From Nocardia jinanensis (lineage in GTDB: Bacteria > Actinomycetota > Actinomycetes > Mycobacteriales > Mycobacteriaceae), in the NCBI RefSeq assembly GCF_014645735.1, contig NZ_BMMH01000022.1:1-64000 (forward strand): a stretch of DNA of 64,000 nt, given 5' to 3'. How positions within the stretch are numbered: position 1 is the stretch's first letter; each line of letters begins with the position of its first letter. Below are positions 40,412-48,680 of this stretch, in pieces. The notes below the pieces were generated by a model. It was not told where the DNA came from. It searched no databases and saw only the letters and a list, made by a program, of their open reading frames with translations. Both the position numbers and the translations under genes were made by a program.

Positions 40412-40444
40412 CCCGAATCATCCGATCTTTAAACGTGATTCGGG
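40412..40444 (+). terminator. Orphan terminator-like hairpin
   Basis: CCCGAATCA and TGATTCGGG form a perfect 9-bp stem with a 15-nt loop, followed on the + strand by AATTTTT. No + strand gene ends nearby, so it may be a decayed gene's terminator or an attenuator in the 380-bp gap before the gene at 40609, which otherwise holds no gene. Confidence 0.45.
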
Positions 40445-40506
40445 AATTTTTCACGCTGTTTCTATGTCTTTCGAGTACCAACCGCGTAATGTCGGTGTAG
40501 TTCGAA

Positions 40507-40538
40507 ACCGCCGGGCGACAGTCTTTATGCCCGGCGGT
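40507..40538 (+). other. Strong hairpin in the leader of the 40609 gene
   Basis: ACCGCCGGGC and GCCCGGCGGT form a perfect 10-bp stem with a 12-nt loop, 70 bp before the start codon at 40609. It could be a terminator or a 5' leader structure. Confidence 0.45.
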
Positions 40539-40608
40539 CTTAGCTGCGCGTCAGTTCTGGCTGGTATCCCACTGGCAATACCGTGATGAAGATCGGACAC
40601 GAGACCTC

Positions 40609-41262
40609 ATGATGATCCGCAAGATCGTTGCGGCCGTAGTGCCGCTGCTTGCTACCACCACTGTGGGCGCGGCAGTCGTGCACGCAGAACCCGCGACTCC
40701 CGAGATCGGCTACCGCGCCGAGCTCATCGGTAACAGGGTGGTCACCACTCTCACCAACGGTACATTCGAGATCGACGGCGAAGCCGTCGAGATCCTGGAC
40801 AACTCCGGCACCACCGTCGTCTCCCTGCCCCTGGCGGTCCGCGAGGGCGCGACCGAGTACCCGCTTCCGCACGCCGTGCGGGACGAGGGCAGGGTGCTGG
40901 AACTGACGGCAATCAAGGATGTGGCGGCGGCCCGGCCCGCGGCGCAGCCGGTGGCCTCGCCGCAGGAGAACTACGCGGCACAGAACAACTTCGCCTCACA
41001 GTTCGGCCTCGCCACCGCCATCGGCGGCTTCATCGGGACCGCACTCGGCGCAGTTGTCGGACTGGCCGCCGGTCTGGGGACCGGCGGCGTCTTTGCTCCG
41101 GCCACTGTGATCACCGGCGCCGCGATCGGCGGGATCATCGGCACCATAGTCGTGGGCGGGCCGACGCTGATCATCGCCGGCGTCGACCTGGTCAACACCT
41201 TGGCCGCCGCTCCCGGAACCACTCAGTGGGCGCCGCGCCAGCAGGTGCAGTCGACGAACTGA
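40609..41262 (+). CDS. Secreted protein with glycine-zipper hydrophobic region
   Basis: 217 aa. Signal peptide MMIRKIVAAVVPLLATTTVG to AVVHA, likely cut before EPATPE. The mature N-terminal half is a soluble beta-like region (GNRVVTTLTNGTFEIDGEAVEI). The C-terminal half holds a glycine-zipper hairpin (IGGFIGTALGAVVGLAAGLG and GAAIGGIIGTIVVGG) that could insert in membranes or self-associate. Proteins of this kind are common in Nocardia with no assigned function. A hairpin follows the stop. Confidence 0.7.
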   Translation: MMIRKIVAAVVPLLATTTVGAAVVHAEPATPEIGYRAELIGNRVVTTLTNGTFEIDGEAVEILDNSGTTVVSLPLAVREGATEYPLPHAVRDEGRVLELTAIKDVAAARPAAQPVASPQENYAAQNNFASQFGLATAIGGFIGTALGAVVGLAAGLGTGGVFAPATVITGAAIGGIIGTIVVGGPTLIIAGVDLVNTLAAAPGTTQWAPRQQVQSTN

Positions 41263-41271
41263 GTGCCCACC

Positions 41272-41307
41272 ACGGATCGGGAAACACGGGTCGGTGACCC
41301 GATCCGT
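41272..41307 (+). terminator. Hairpin terminator after the glycine-zipper protein
   Basis: ACGGATCGGG and CCCGATCCGT form a perfect 10-bp stem with a 16-nt loop, 10 bp past the stop. Confidence 0.6.
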
Positions 41308-41318
41308 CGAGCACAGGT

Positions 41319-41420
41319 AACGGGGCCCGGTCCGCCACTGAACTGCTCCCCGGAAGTCGGAACCGAGTTTCTCGGTCCAACTCTCCGGGGACCAGTTCGG
41401 CCCGCGGACCGGGCCCCGTT
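41319..41420. repeat. 102-nt near-perfect nested hairpin between convergent genes
   Basis: Outer arms 41319-41334 and 41405-41420 are a perfect 16-bp inverted repeat (AACGGGGCCCGGTCCG). Inner arms from 41340 (GAACTGCTCCCCGGA) and to 41398 pair with one mismatch over 15 bp, and a CCGAG-TTT-CTCGG hairpin caps the centre. The whole could fold into a single long rod. Bidirectional terminator or MITE-like relic. Confidence 0.75.
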
Positions 41421-41433
41421 TCCGCGTCTACTG

Positions 41434-42228
41434 TCAGGCGATACCGCTGACCGGCTCCGGGTTGATCTCGTCGCGCCAGGCAATGGCGTCGCGTACCTGG
41501 GTCAGGTCGTAGTCCGGACCGGTGATCCCGACGGTGAACAGGGTGGCACCACCCTTCAGATAGTCCGGGGCCTTCTCCGTACCCGGCCAGGAGACCGAGC
41601 GCTCGATCTTGTCCGTTTCGGTGCCCACCCGGGCGCAGTGCTCCTCGAGCACCTGACTCTTGTGGGTGAAGACGTCCAGTTCACCGAAACTGTGCCAGAT
41701 ATCGGCATATTCGGCCACCAGGCGCAGCGTCTTCTTCTCCCCGCCACCGCCGATGAGGACAGGAATCTCCCGCACCGGCTGCGGATTGAGCTTCGCCAAC
41801 CGGCCGGTGATCCGCGGCAGGTACTCCTTGAGGAGGTTCAGGCGGCTACCCGCCGTACCGAAGTCGTACCCGTACTCGTCGTAGTCACGTTCGAACCAGC
41901 CCGACCCGATGCCGAGGATGAGCCGGCCGCCACTGATCTGGTCGACCGTGCGGGCCATATCGGCGAGCAGGTCCGGGTTGCGGTAGCCGCCGCCGGTGAC
42001 CAGCGCGCCGATCTCCACCCGCTCGGTCTGCTCGGCGAACGCACCGAGCATGGTCCAGCATTCGAAATGCGCGCCGTCGGGGTCCCCGTACAGCGGATAG
42101 AAGTGATCCCAATTGAACACGATGTCCACACCCGCGTCTTCGACCCGCAACACGGCATCGCGGATGAGTCCGTAGTCGGGCGCGTGCTGGGGCTGGAGTT
42201 GTACTCCGATCCGAACCGGTCGGCTCAT
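41434..42228 (-). CDS. LLM-class F420-dependent oxidoreductase
   Basis: 264-aa luciferase-like TIM-barrel protein. Seen are IGVQLQPQHAPDYGLIRDAVLRVEDAG in pieces, VFNWDHFYPLYGDP, TERVEIGALVTGGGYRNPDLLADMARTVDQISGGRL, LGIGSGWFERDYDEYGYDFG and VLIGGGGEKKTLRLVAEYADIW, all typical of the F420-binding LLM group. Substrate unknown. ATG 42228 follows GAGGAG; the longer frame is rejected. Divergent from the haloperoxidase-like gene. Confidence 0.87.
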   Translation of the reverse strand: MSRPVRIGVQLQPQHAPDYGLIRDAVLRVEDAGVDIVFNWDHFYPLYGDPDGAHFECWTMLGAFAEQTERVEIGALVTGGGYRNPDLLADMARTVDQISGGRLILGIGSGWFERDYDEYGYDFGTAGSRLNLLKEYLPRITGRLAKLNPQPVREIPVLIGGGGEKKTLRLVAEYADIWHSFGELDVFTHKSQVLEEHCARVGTETDKIERSVSWPGTEKAPDYLKGGATLFTVGITGPDYDLTQVRDAIAWRDEINPEPVSGIA

Positions 42229-42485
42229 CTTGTTTGACTCCTCGTCGTCGGGTGATCTCCCGGATCCGAGGCTACCGGGGGTAGGCCTCCGCGGCCCGGC
42301 GGAAGCGGAGCGTCCGCCACTCATCGCCCGCGGTCGATATCTGCGCGAGTTCCGTTCGGGCATGGATTACATAACAGATGAATACACCCTCTATTCGGTC
42401 CTTTTCCGTAGGTAGCATTTCGACCGCGTCTCGTTGTCACGACCTGTTCCCGGTCGGCGATCACGCACAGAAGGAGGCTACGTCC

Positions 42486-43313
42486 ATGCCTGTGTGCACG
42501 ACTCGCGACAAAGTGAACATCTACTACAAGGACTGGGGAAACGGGCGCCCTGTCGTCTTCATCCACGGCTGGCCGCTGAACGCCGATGCCTGGGAAGATC
42601 AGATGAAATGCGTGGCCGATAACGGCTACCGTGGTATCGCCCACGACCGGCGCGGCCACGGGCGTTCGGATCAGCCGTGGAACGGTTACGATTTCGATAC
42701 GTTCGCCGACGATCTCGACGATCTGCTGACCGCACTCGATATCCACGACGCGACGCTGGTGGCACACAGTATGGGTGGCGGTGAACTCGCCCGATACATC
42801 GGCCGGCACGGCACCGCACGGGTGCACTCGGCGGTGCTGCTCTCGGCGATCCCGCCCCTCATGAGCCAGAACGAGAGCAACCCGGAAGGCGTGCCGGACA
42901 AGGTTTTCGAAGAGATCAAATCCGGGATCCTGACCGAGCGTTCGCAATTCTGGAAAGACGCTTCCGAGGGATTCTTCGGCGCGAATCGACCGGGCAACAA
43001 GGTGACTCAGGGAAATCGCGACGCGTTCTGGCACATGGGAATGCAGGAGAGCATCCAGGCCGGCGTGAAATGCGTCGACGCGTTCGCCTACACCGATTTC
43101 ACCGAGGATCTGCGGAAATTCGATATCCCCACCCTGATCGTGCACGGTGACGATGACCAGATAGTCCCGATCGATGCCACCGGGCGGAAATCCGCAGCGA
43201 TCGTGCAGGATTCGACCCTGAAGGTGTACGAGGGCGGTTCGCACGGGATCGCGCTGGTCCCCGGCGACAAAGAGAGGTTCAACGCCGATCTGCTGGAATT
43301 CCTCGACCGCTGA
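42486..43313 (+). CDS. Cofactor-free haloperoxidase-like alpha/beta hydrolase
   Basis: 275 aa. FIHGWPLNADAW (oxyanion region), HDRRGHGRSDQPW, the nucleophile elbow VAHSMGGGELARYI (Ser), the acid IVHGDDDQIVP (Asp) and GGSHGI (His) are in the order and spacing of bacterial non-heme chloroperoxidases/perhydrolases and esterases. Cytosolic; the natural substrate is unknown. ATG 42486 has AGAAGGAGG upstream. A 12-bp-stem hairpin ends the transcript. Confidence 0.9.
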   Translation: MPVCTTRDKVNIYYKDWGNGRPVVFIHGWPLNADAWEDQMKCVADNGYRGIAHDRRGHGRSDQPWNGYDFDTFADDLDDLLTALDIHDATLVAHSMGGGELARYIGRHGTARVHSAVLLSAIPPLMSQNESNPEGVPDKVFEEIKSGILTERSQFWKDASEGFFGANRPGNKVTQGNRDAFWHMGMQESIQAGVKCVDAFAYTDFTEDLRKFDIPTLIVHGDDDQIVPIDATGRKSAAIVQDSTLKVYEGGSHGIALVPGDKERFNADLLEFLDR

Positions 43314-43327
43314 CAGCAACAGATCAC

Positions 43328-43364
43328 GGACCGCGTTCCATCGGGATTTCCGGGAACGCGGTCC
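43328..43364 (+). terminator. Hairpin terminator after the haloperoxidase-like gene
   Basis: GGACCGCGTTCC and GGAACGCGGTCC form a perfect 12-bp stem with a 13-nt loop, 14 bp past the stop, followed by TTCGTG. Confidence 0.75.
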
Positions 43365-43532
43365 TTCGTGCTGTCCGAGGGGCGATCATTCGTAATTCTC
43401 GGCATCGGCGCAGGTCAGCGGATCACCGTTCGACTGAAACGCCGACCCCGCCGGACACCGGGCATTCTCGGCGGGGTTTGTCTACCGTTTCGCTGTACCG
43501 CTTCAAACCGAACGATCACGGGAGGTTGGACA

Positions 43533-44276
43533 GTGGCAAACAGCATTCGGGCCGTAATGGTCGCCGCGATGGCGGCCGCGGCAGTGACCGGACCCGCCGC
43601 GGCGAGTGCCCTCGCGGCGCCGGACGCGGAGCCCGGCACCCACTCGAGCTACCGGCCGGGAATCGGTGATCACACCCGCTTGGCCCAGGACGACGATCCA
43701 GCGGGTGGGGAGGATACCTCGCGGCCCGGGTTCCCGTCGGACACCGGCGGCGGTCAGCAGTCACAATCAGGCGGCCAGGACAGCGGCCCGTTCCCCGGCG
43801 GGGGGATCGGCGAGGGCCGGCAAGCACAATCCGACCCCGGCAGCGTCGACAGCGGACAAACGCAATCCGACTCCGGCAGCGTCGACAGCGGGCAAGCAGA
43901 ATCCGGGGACCAGAACGGCAGTTCGTACCCAGGGTGGGGTGCGGGCGACAGCGGGCAAGCGCAATCCGGCTCCCCGGACGGCAGCCCACTACCGAACTCC
44001 GGCGGCGTAGGCGACAGCCGACAATCACAATCCGGCGGCCAGGACAGCGGCTCGTACCCGGGTGGGGGCAGCGTCGACAGTCAGCAGCCGCAGTCCGGCG
44101 GCGTCGACAGTCAGCAATCACAATCCGGGTCCGTGGACGGCCGGCAGTCCGATTCCGGCGGCGTCGACAGTCAGCAGTCACGATCCGGATCCTTCGGCGA
44201 CAGTCAGCAGTCGAGTCAGGGGTCTGATTCGAGTGGGTCGGTGAACTCGCCCTACGAGATGGAAGAACGCCGCTAG
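43533..44276 (+). CDS. Secreted Ser/Gln/Gly/Asp-rich repeat protein
   Basis: 247 aa. Signal peptide MANSIRAVMVAAMAAAAVTG to SALA, probably cut before APDAEP. The rest is degenerate repeats of about 12-14 residues such as GSVDSGQTQSDSG, GGVDSQQSQSG and GQDSGSYPGGG, with no folded domain. The encoding DNA repeats (GGCGTCGACAGTCAGCA-type units) suggest slippage growth. GTG 43533 follows GGGAGG. Probably exported to the envelope or medium; role unknown. Confidence 0.7.
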   Translation: MANSIRAVMVAAMAAAAVTGPAAASALAAPDAEPGTHSSYRPGIGDHTRLAQDDDPAGGEDTSRPGFPSDTGGGQQSQSGGQDSGPFPGGGIGEGRQAQSDPGSVDSGQTQSDSGSVDSGQAESGDQNGSSYPGWGAGDSGQAQSGSPDGSPLPNSGGVGDSRQSQSGGQDSGSYPGGGSVDSQQPQSGGVDSQQSQSGSVDGRQSDSGGVDSQQSRSGSFGDSQQSSQGSDSSGSVNSPYEMEERR

Positions 44277-44335
44277 ATCTCCTCTGGGCGGTGGTCGAGG
44301 GCGCCCAGCGGTAGGTATCGGCCAAAGCGAATACC

Positions 44336-44378
44336 GAAGAGCCCCGCGGATCTTGCTTTGGATTCCGCGGGGCTCTTC
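44336..44378. terminator. Bidirectional terminator between convergent genes
   Basis: A perfect 15-bp stem (GAAGAGCCCCGCGGA with TCCGCGGGGCTCTTC) and a 13-nt loop in the gap between the repeat protein and the MmgE/PrpD gene. Confidence 0.8.
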
Positions 44379-44448
44379 CGCTGCCCCGGCCCCGGCGGAG
44401 AGCGACGGTTCGCGACCGCTACCGGACCGGGCGGACGACCGGGACAGA

Positions 44449-45969
44449 TCAGCCCCGGACGAGCGACATGAGGTTGTCCAGTGATCGGGCCGAGGGCAGT
44501 CCGAGCGCCCGCTCGGCGACCGTGGCCGCCTGCACCTCGGACAACCGGCCCTCCACGTTCAGGTCGAACTTCCGGGTGAGTTCGTCATCGGAGAGCGGGT
44601 TCGCCGGGCCACCGCGATTGTGGTCGACGCGCGCCTCGTGCCATTGCCCGTCGCGGGTCCGCACCCGCAGCACGGCCGGGAACTGGTGCGGGTAGATCTC
44701 GTCGCATCGGTCGTCGCCATGGCTGACCACGAGTGCGGCCAGTTCGAGCGTGCGTGGGTCGCGGGCGGCTTCGTCGGTGAAATCGGCGTGTCCCACACCC
44801 AGCCCGGAACCGCCGAGCAGTGCCCGCGCCACCGTGAACGGACCCGAGAAGGCCGCGTGGTAGCCGGATTCCGGAGCCGCCTTGGCAGCGGGCGGTTCGG
44901 CGATGGTGCGCAACACCGGTTTCGGCACACCGAGCACGATTTCCACGATCTGGTCCGGATCGAGACCGCCGCTGCGCAACGCGCGGGCCGCATCGATACC
45001 GGCGTGGGTGAAGTGGTTGCACGGATAGGGCTTGAAGAAGATACCCGGGAGTTCCCAGTGATCGCCGAGCCGATCGACGACCTTGGCCGTATCGGCGCGG
45101 TCACCACAGAACGCGTGCAGGAAGCCGAAGCGGCCCTCGATCACCGTGGGCGGTCCGGTCAGCCCGTGCCGGGCGAATTCCGCGGCGGTGACGCCCGAAT
45201 GCGCGGCCCAGCCGCAGTGCGCCCGTTTGACCGTCCCGCCGGTGCGGTTGGCTTCCAGCAGACCGGCGCCGAAACTGGCGGCGATGCCCATCGCGTCGGC
45301 GATGCCCTCGGCGTCGAGGCCGTACAACATCGCGGCCGCGGCGGCCGACCCGACGGCACCGCAGATGGAGGTCGCGTGCTGACCACGTTCGAAGAATTCG
45401 GAGTTGCCCAGTTCTTCGTCGTAGCCGCCCATTCCGAGGCGTACCGCGATCTCGATACCCACACCCGCCGCGTCGAGGACCACTGCGCCCGTCGCGCCGG
45501 TGGCCTCGCCGACCGCGAGAGCCGCGGGGACCACCGAGGCGGACGGGTGCAGTACCGACGGCAGATGGGTGTCGTCGGAATCCATCGAATGCGCGAGGGT
45601 GCCGTTCACCAGCGCCGCGGTGGCGGCGGGGAAACGCTCGCCGGTGCCGAAACCGGTCGCCGCGGCGGCACCCGCCCAGCCACGGGCCACGGCCGTGACG
45701 GCCTGCGCCGAGGGCTGTCCTCGCGCGGCAAGGGAATTACCGAGCACATCCAGAACGCGCCGGGCCACATCTTTACGGAGTTCGTCGGAGAGCCCGGCGG
45801 TGCGGGTGTTCGCCGCGAGCGCGGCGAGCCGGCCGACAACGGTACCGGTGAAATCGTGACGGGCGGCGATCGCCTCCGAGCCCGACCCGCTCACGCTGTG
45901 TGGTTCGGGCGTGCGCGAGGGCCCTGCGTGGTCACGCTTCGCTACCGCCTCCGGGCCCGACTCGCTCAC
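44449..45969 (-). CDS. MmgE/PrpD family dehydratase/isomerase
   Basis: About 506 aa. The family core is clear: VARRVLDVLGNSLAARG, NGTLAHSMDSDDTHLPSVLHPSASVVPAALAVGE in pieces, FGAGLLEANRTGGTVKRAHCGWAAHSGVTAA, and the signature FFKPYPCNHFTHAGIDAA. Relatives include 2-methylcitrate dehydratase, cis-aconitate decarboxylase and iminodisuccinate epimerase, so the exact reaction cannot be read. GTG 45969 overlaps the cyclase-gene stop by 4 nt. The first 40 residues hold a duplicated motif (VSESGPEAVAKRDH and VSGSGSEAIAARHD), so GTG 45897 is an alternative start. Last gene of the iclR operon. Confidence 0.85.
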   Translation of the reverse strand: MSESGPEAVAKRDHAGPSRTPEPHSVSGSGSEAIAARHDFTGTVVGRLAALAANTRTAGLSDELRKDVARRVLDVLGNSLAARGQPSAQAVTAVARGWAGAAAATGFGTGERFPAATAALVNGTLAHSMDSDDTHLPSVLHPSASVVPAALAVGEATGATGAVVLDAAGVGIEIAVRLGMGGYDEELGNSEFFERGQHATSICGAVGSAAAAAMLYGLDAEGIADAMGIAASFGAGLLEANRTGGTVKRAHCGWAAHSGVTAAEFARHGLTGPPTVIEGRFGFLHAFCGDRADTAKVVDRLGDHWELPGIFFKPYPCNHFTHAGIDAARALRSGGLDPDQIVEIVLGVPKPVLRTIAEPPAAKAAPESGYHAAFSGPFTVARALLGGSGLGVGHADFTDEAARDPRTLELAALVVSHGDDRCDEIYPHQFPAVLRVRTRDGQWHEARVDHNRGGPANPLSDDELTRKFDLNVEGRLSEVQAATVAERALGLPSARSLDNLMSLVRG

Positions 45970-46805
45970 GCCGGCACCACCGCGACGGGGCGAACCGGCG
46001 AACCGGTGCCTCCGGTGATGCGCAGCGGCGCCATCACGAAGGTGAACTCGGTGAGACCGCGAGCGCTCGCATCCTCGAGATTCAGATGCTCGATGATGTG
46101 GATCCCGTTCTCCACCAGCAGCACCCGGTGCACCGGCAGGACACTGTGCCCCTTGCCCGGTGGAATATGTTCGAAGGCGGTCGTATCCGCGCCCGCGGCC
46201 ACGATCCCGGCGTCGGCGAGCCATTGCGCCGCGCTCACGTCGGCGCCCGGTACCCCGTCCTGCTGCCCGAGGTAACGCTGGGCGTCGTCGAAATACCGGG
46301 CCCAGCCGGTGCGGATGAGTACGACGTCCCCACGCCGCGGCGTCACGCCGGCGGCATCGGCGGCATCGCGCAGATCCTGTTCGGTGACGGCCTGGCCGGC
46401 GTCGAGGGTTTCGACACCGCGCACCCGCGGCACGTCCAGGAGCAACCCGCGCCGCAGCATGAAGGGAATGTTCTCGGCACCCAGTTCGGAGAACCGCCCG
46501 CCCCGCTGCGCTTCCTCGGCGTCGATATCGCCGTGCAGTTTGCCGCAGTGACTGACATGGGAGAGGGCATCGACATGAGTACCGACGTGCCCACCGGTCA
46601 CGATGATCTCGTTGGACGCCGAACCACCGTCCGGGCGGACCATATCGCCGTGCCGGCGGATCAGGGTCATCCGGAACCCGGGATGGTTGGGTGAGCAGGG
46701 CATCCCGGTCGTGTACGGGTGCCCGAGTTCGACGGTATCGACATCGCTGCTGGTCACCGCGTGCAGCAGCGCGTCGGGTGCGGTGGTCACGGTTTGTTCG
46801 GTCAT
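45966..46805 (-). CDS. Cyclase-family metal hydrolase (kynurenine formamidase-like)
   Basis: 279 aa of the PF04199 family, Mn/Zn hydrolases that open amides or lactone-like rings (formamidases, isatin hydrolase). The metal motif GGHVGTHVDALSHVS is the family's HxGTHxDxxxH. Other landmarks are VELGHPYTTGMPCSPNHPGF, GDVVLIRTGWARYF and LPVHRVLLVENGIHIIEHLNLE. It overlaps citE-like by 4 nt upstream and the PrpD gene by 4 nt downstream, so it is made as part of one catabolic set. Confidence 0.87.
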   Translation of the reverse strand: MTEQTVTTAPDALLHAVTSSDVDTVELGHPYTTGMPCSPNHPGFRMTLIRRHGDMVRPDGGSASNEIIVTGGHVGTHVDALSHVSHCGKLHGDIDAEEAQRGGRFSELGAENIPFMLRRGLLLDVPRVRGVETLDAGQAVTEQDLRDAADAAGVTPRRGDVVLIRTGWARYFDDAQRYLGQQDGVPGADVSAAQWLADAGIVAAGADTTAFEHIPPGKGHSVLPVHRVLLVENGIHIIEHLNLEDASARGLTEFTFVMAPLRITGGTGSPVRPVAVVPA

Positions 46806-47644
46806 GCTCTCACTCCTCGTACTGCGGTGGCCTCGGCCCGGTCGAGAACCACGCGGGCGTTCGCGACGACCGCGGGATCGATGAATCTGCCGTTCTCGTC
46901 GAGAACCGCGGATTCACCCGCCGCCTGCGACGCGGCCGCGCACTCCACGATCCGCCGGGCTCGGCTCTGTTCCTCCGGCGACGGCGTATAGGCCTGGTTG
47001 ACGATGCCGATCTGATTGGGATGTATGACGGAACGCCCGAAGAAACCCTGGGTGCGGCCGGTGCGCGACGAATCCGCCAGACCCCCCGGATCGTCGACCG
47101 CGGTCCAGACGCTCTGCACCGGTGAAGTCAGTCCGGCGGCGCGTGCCGCGGTGACGATCCAGCCCCGTGCCCATGCCAGGCCGTCGCCCTCGGTGCGCAT
47201 ATCGGCGGCCAGATCCGCTTCCCCCAGTGCGATTCCGGTGACCCGCGGGTGGCATTTCGCGATCGCGGGCGCCGCGAGCAGGCCCGCGGCCGATTCGATG
47301 ATGGCGTGCACCTGGCAGGTGAGCCGATCTGTCGTGGCCGCCACGGATTCGGGTGTCTCGGCCTTCGGCAGCCGCACACCCGCGGGCGGGGCCGGCGTTC
47401 CGGCCAGTTCGGTGAGTTCGTTGTCCAGCCAGGCGGATCCGATGGCATTGAGCCGCAACCAGATCCGTCGTTGTGTCGGTGCAGCGCGCAGGGCCGCGAG
47501 GGCATTGGTCAACGCACGATCCTTCGCGTGGACCGGTACCGCGTCCTCCAGATCGATCACCACGGCGTCGGCGGCGCTGTCGATCGCCTTGCCGATCCGG
47601 TCGTCACGATGTCCGGGTACGTAGAGCCAGCTGCGCGGTGTCAT
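46802..47644 (-). CDS. HpcH/HpaI-type CitE-like lyase
   Basis: 280 aa. Family marks are RSWLYVPGHRDDRIGKA, ADAVVIDLEDAVP (metal Asp/Glu), WLRLNAIGSAW with the substrate Arg, VHAIIESAAGLLAAPAIA with a catalytic Glu, GIALGEADLAADM, and GFFGRSVIHPNQIGIVNQAY. CitE-like enzymes cleave or form malyl- or citramalyl-type CoA esters. ATG 47644 overlaps the iclR stop by 4 nt. With the CoA-transferase across the divergent promoter it probably performs the final C-C cleavage. Confidence 0.87.
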   Translation of the reverse strand: MTPRSWLYVPGHRDDRIGKAIDSAADAVVIDLEDAVPVHAKDRALTNALAALRAAPTQRRIWLRLNAIGSAWLDNELTELAGTPAPPAGVRLPKAETPESVAATTDRLTCQVHAIIESAAGLLAAPAIAKCHPRVTGIALGEADLAADMRTEGDGLAWARGWIVTAARAAGLTSPVQSVWTAVDDPGGLADSSRTGRTQGFFGRSVIHPNQIGIVNQAYTPSPEEQSRARRIVECAAASQAAGESAVLDENGRFIDPAVVANARVVLDRAEATAVRGVRA

Positions 47645-48435
47645 TTCGCCTCCGCCGCAACAGCCTCCGGAGCCCGGTGGCCCAGCGCGCGCGAAACCCG
47701 CTGCGCCGCTTCTACCAGCGCGCTCTCGTAGCGGTCGCAGGCTTCCTCGGTCATTCGGTAGCTCGGTCCGCAGACCGAGACCGACCCGATCACCGCGCCG
47801 TCGGCCCCGAACACCGGCGCGGCTATCGACCCCGCGCCCTCTTGGCGTTCGCCGGTCGACCGGCACACTCCGCGCTCGCGCGCCGCGCGCAGCGTTTCGC
47901 GCAGCGATTCCGGGTCGATGATCGTGGTGGAGGTCAGCCGGGGCAGCGGTCGCGACAGCAGATCGTCCTGTTCCGCCTCGGAGAGGTGGGCCAGGATGAT
48001 GCGGCCCGACGACCCGCTGTGCAGGTCGAACCGGCGACCCAGCTCGACGGTCATCTTGATTTCCTGGGTACTCTCGACCTGGTCGAGGTAGACGCGACCC
48101 CCGGGCAGCCGCCCGGTGACGGTCGCCGTCTCGCCCGTGGCGCGCTGTAGGTCGACCAGGGCCTCGCGGGCCATCCGCCGCAGCGGGGACACGTCCAGTG
48201 CGCGTGCGCCCAACGTCGCCGCCGCCGGTCCGAGCAGGTACCGGCGGGTCGAGGGCTCGTACAGCAGCAGACCGCATTCGACGAAGGTGGTCAGGATGCG
48301 GTGGGCGACCGCCTTCGACATACCGGTCGAGCGGGCGATCTCCGAGACGCCGAGCGCGCTCGACCGGCGGCCGAACTCGAGCAGCACATCCGCTGCTCGC
48401 GCGGCAGACGTGGTGCCTCCACTGGAGGACTCCAT
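47641..48435 (-). CDS. IclR-family transcriptional regulator
   Basis: 264 aa. N-terminal winged HTH (AARAADVLLEFGRRSSALGVSEIARSTGMSKAVAHRILTT in pieces) and C-terminal effector domain (VYLDQVESTQEIKMTVELGRRFDLHSGSSGRIILA, GVCRSTGERQEGAGSIAAPVFGADGAVIGSVSVCGP). First gene of the leftward arm; it likely controls both arms through the two 17-bp dyads in the intergenic region. ATG 48435 (with ACGGAGC upstream) is chosen over the frame start at 48504. Confidence 0.92.
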   Translation of the reverse strand: MESSSGGTTSAARAADVLLEFGRRSSALGVSEIARSTGMSKAVAHRILTTFVECGLLLYEPSTRRYLLGPAAATLGARALDVSPLRRMAREALVDLQRATGETATVTGRLPGGRVYLDQVESTQEIKMTVELGRRFDLHSGSSGRIILAHLSEAEQDDLLSRPLPRLTSTTIIDPESLRETLRAARERGVCRSTGERQEGAGSIAAPVFGADGAVIGSVSVCGPSYRMTEEACDRYESALVEAAQRVSRALGHRAPEAVAAEAK

Positions 48436-48516
48436 CGTTGCTCCGTTTCTGCGGGGTCTTTTCGTTGTTCCGACAGCGACGCTACCGCCGTGACCGTCAT
48501 ACATCTGAACAAAGTT

Positions 48517-48533
48517 GTACCGCTAAGCGAAAC
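48517..48533. promoter_or_regulatory. IclR operator candidate 1
   Basis: GTACCGCTAAGCGAAAC, an imperfect version of the site at 48649 (14 of 17 positions equal), 82 bp upstream of the iclR start. Confidence 0.55.
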
Positions 48534-48648
48534 GAATGTCCAGGCCGCTGGATCGGCTCATACTCGAGTTTCTGCGGCGTTAATCCTTTCTACAGGCACT
48601 TGTGCCCGGATTGTCAAACGTGCATAGTGCAGGGGACCACATTCTTGC

Positions 48649-48665
48649 GTTCCGCTGAGCGGAAC
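48649..48665. promoter_or_regulatory. IclR operator candidate 2
   Basis: GTTCCGCTGAGCGGAAC is a perfect 8-1-8 dyad ending 15 bp before the FAD-reductase start codon and just before its AGGAGG. Its position suits repression of the rightward arm; the 17-bp dyad length is typical of IclR-type sites. Confidence 0.65.
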
Positions 48666-48680
48666 ATGATAGGAGGAAGC

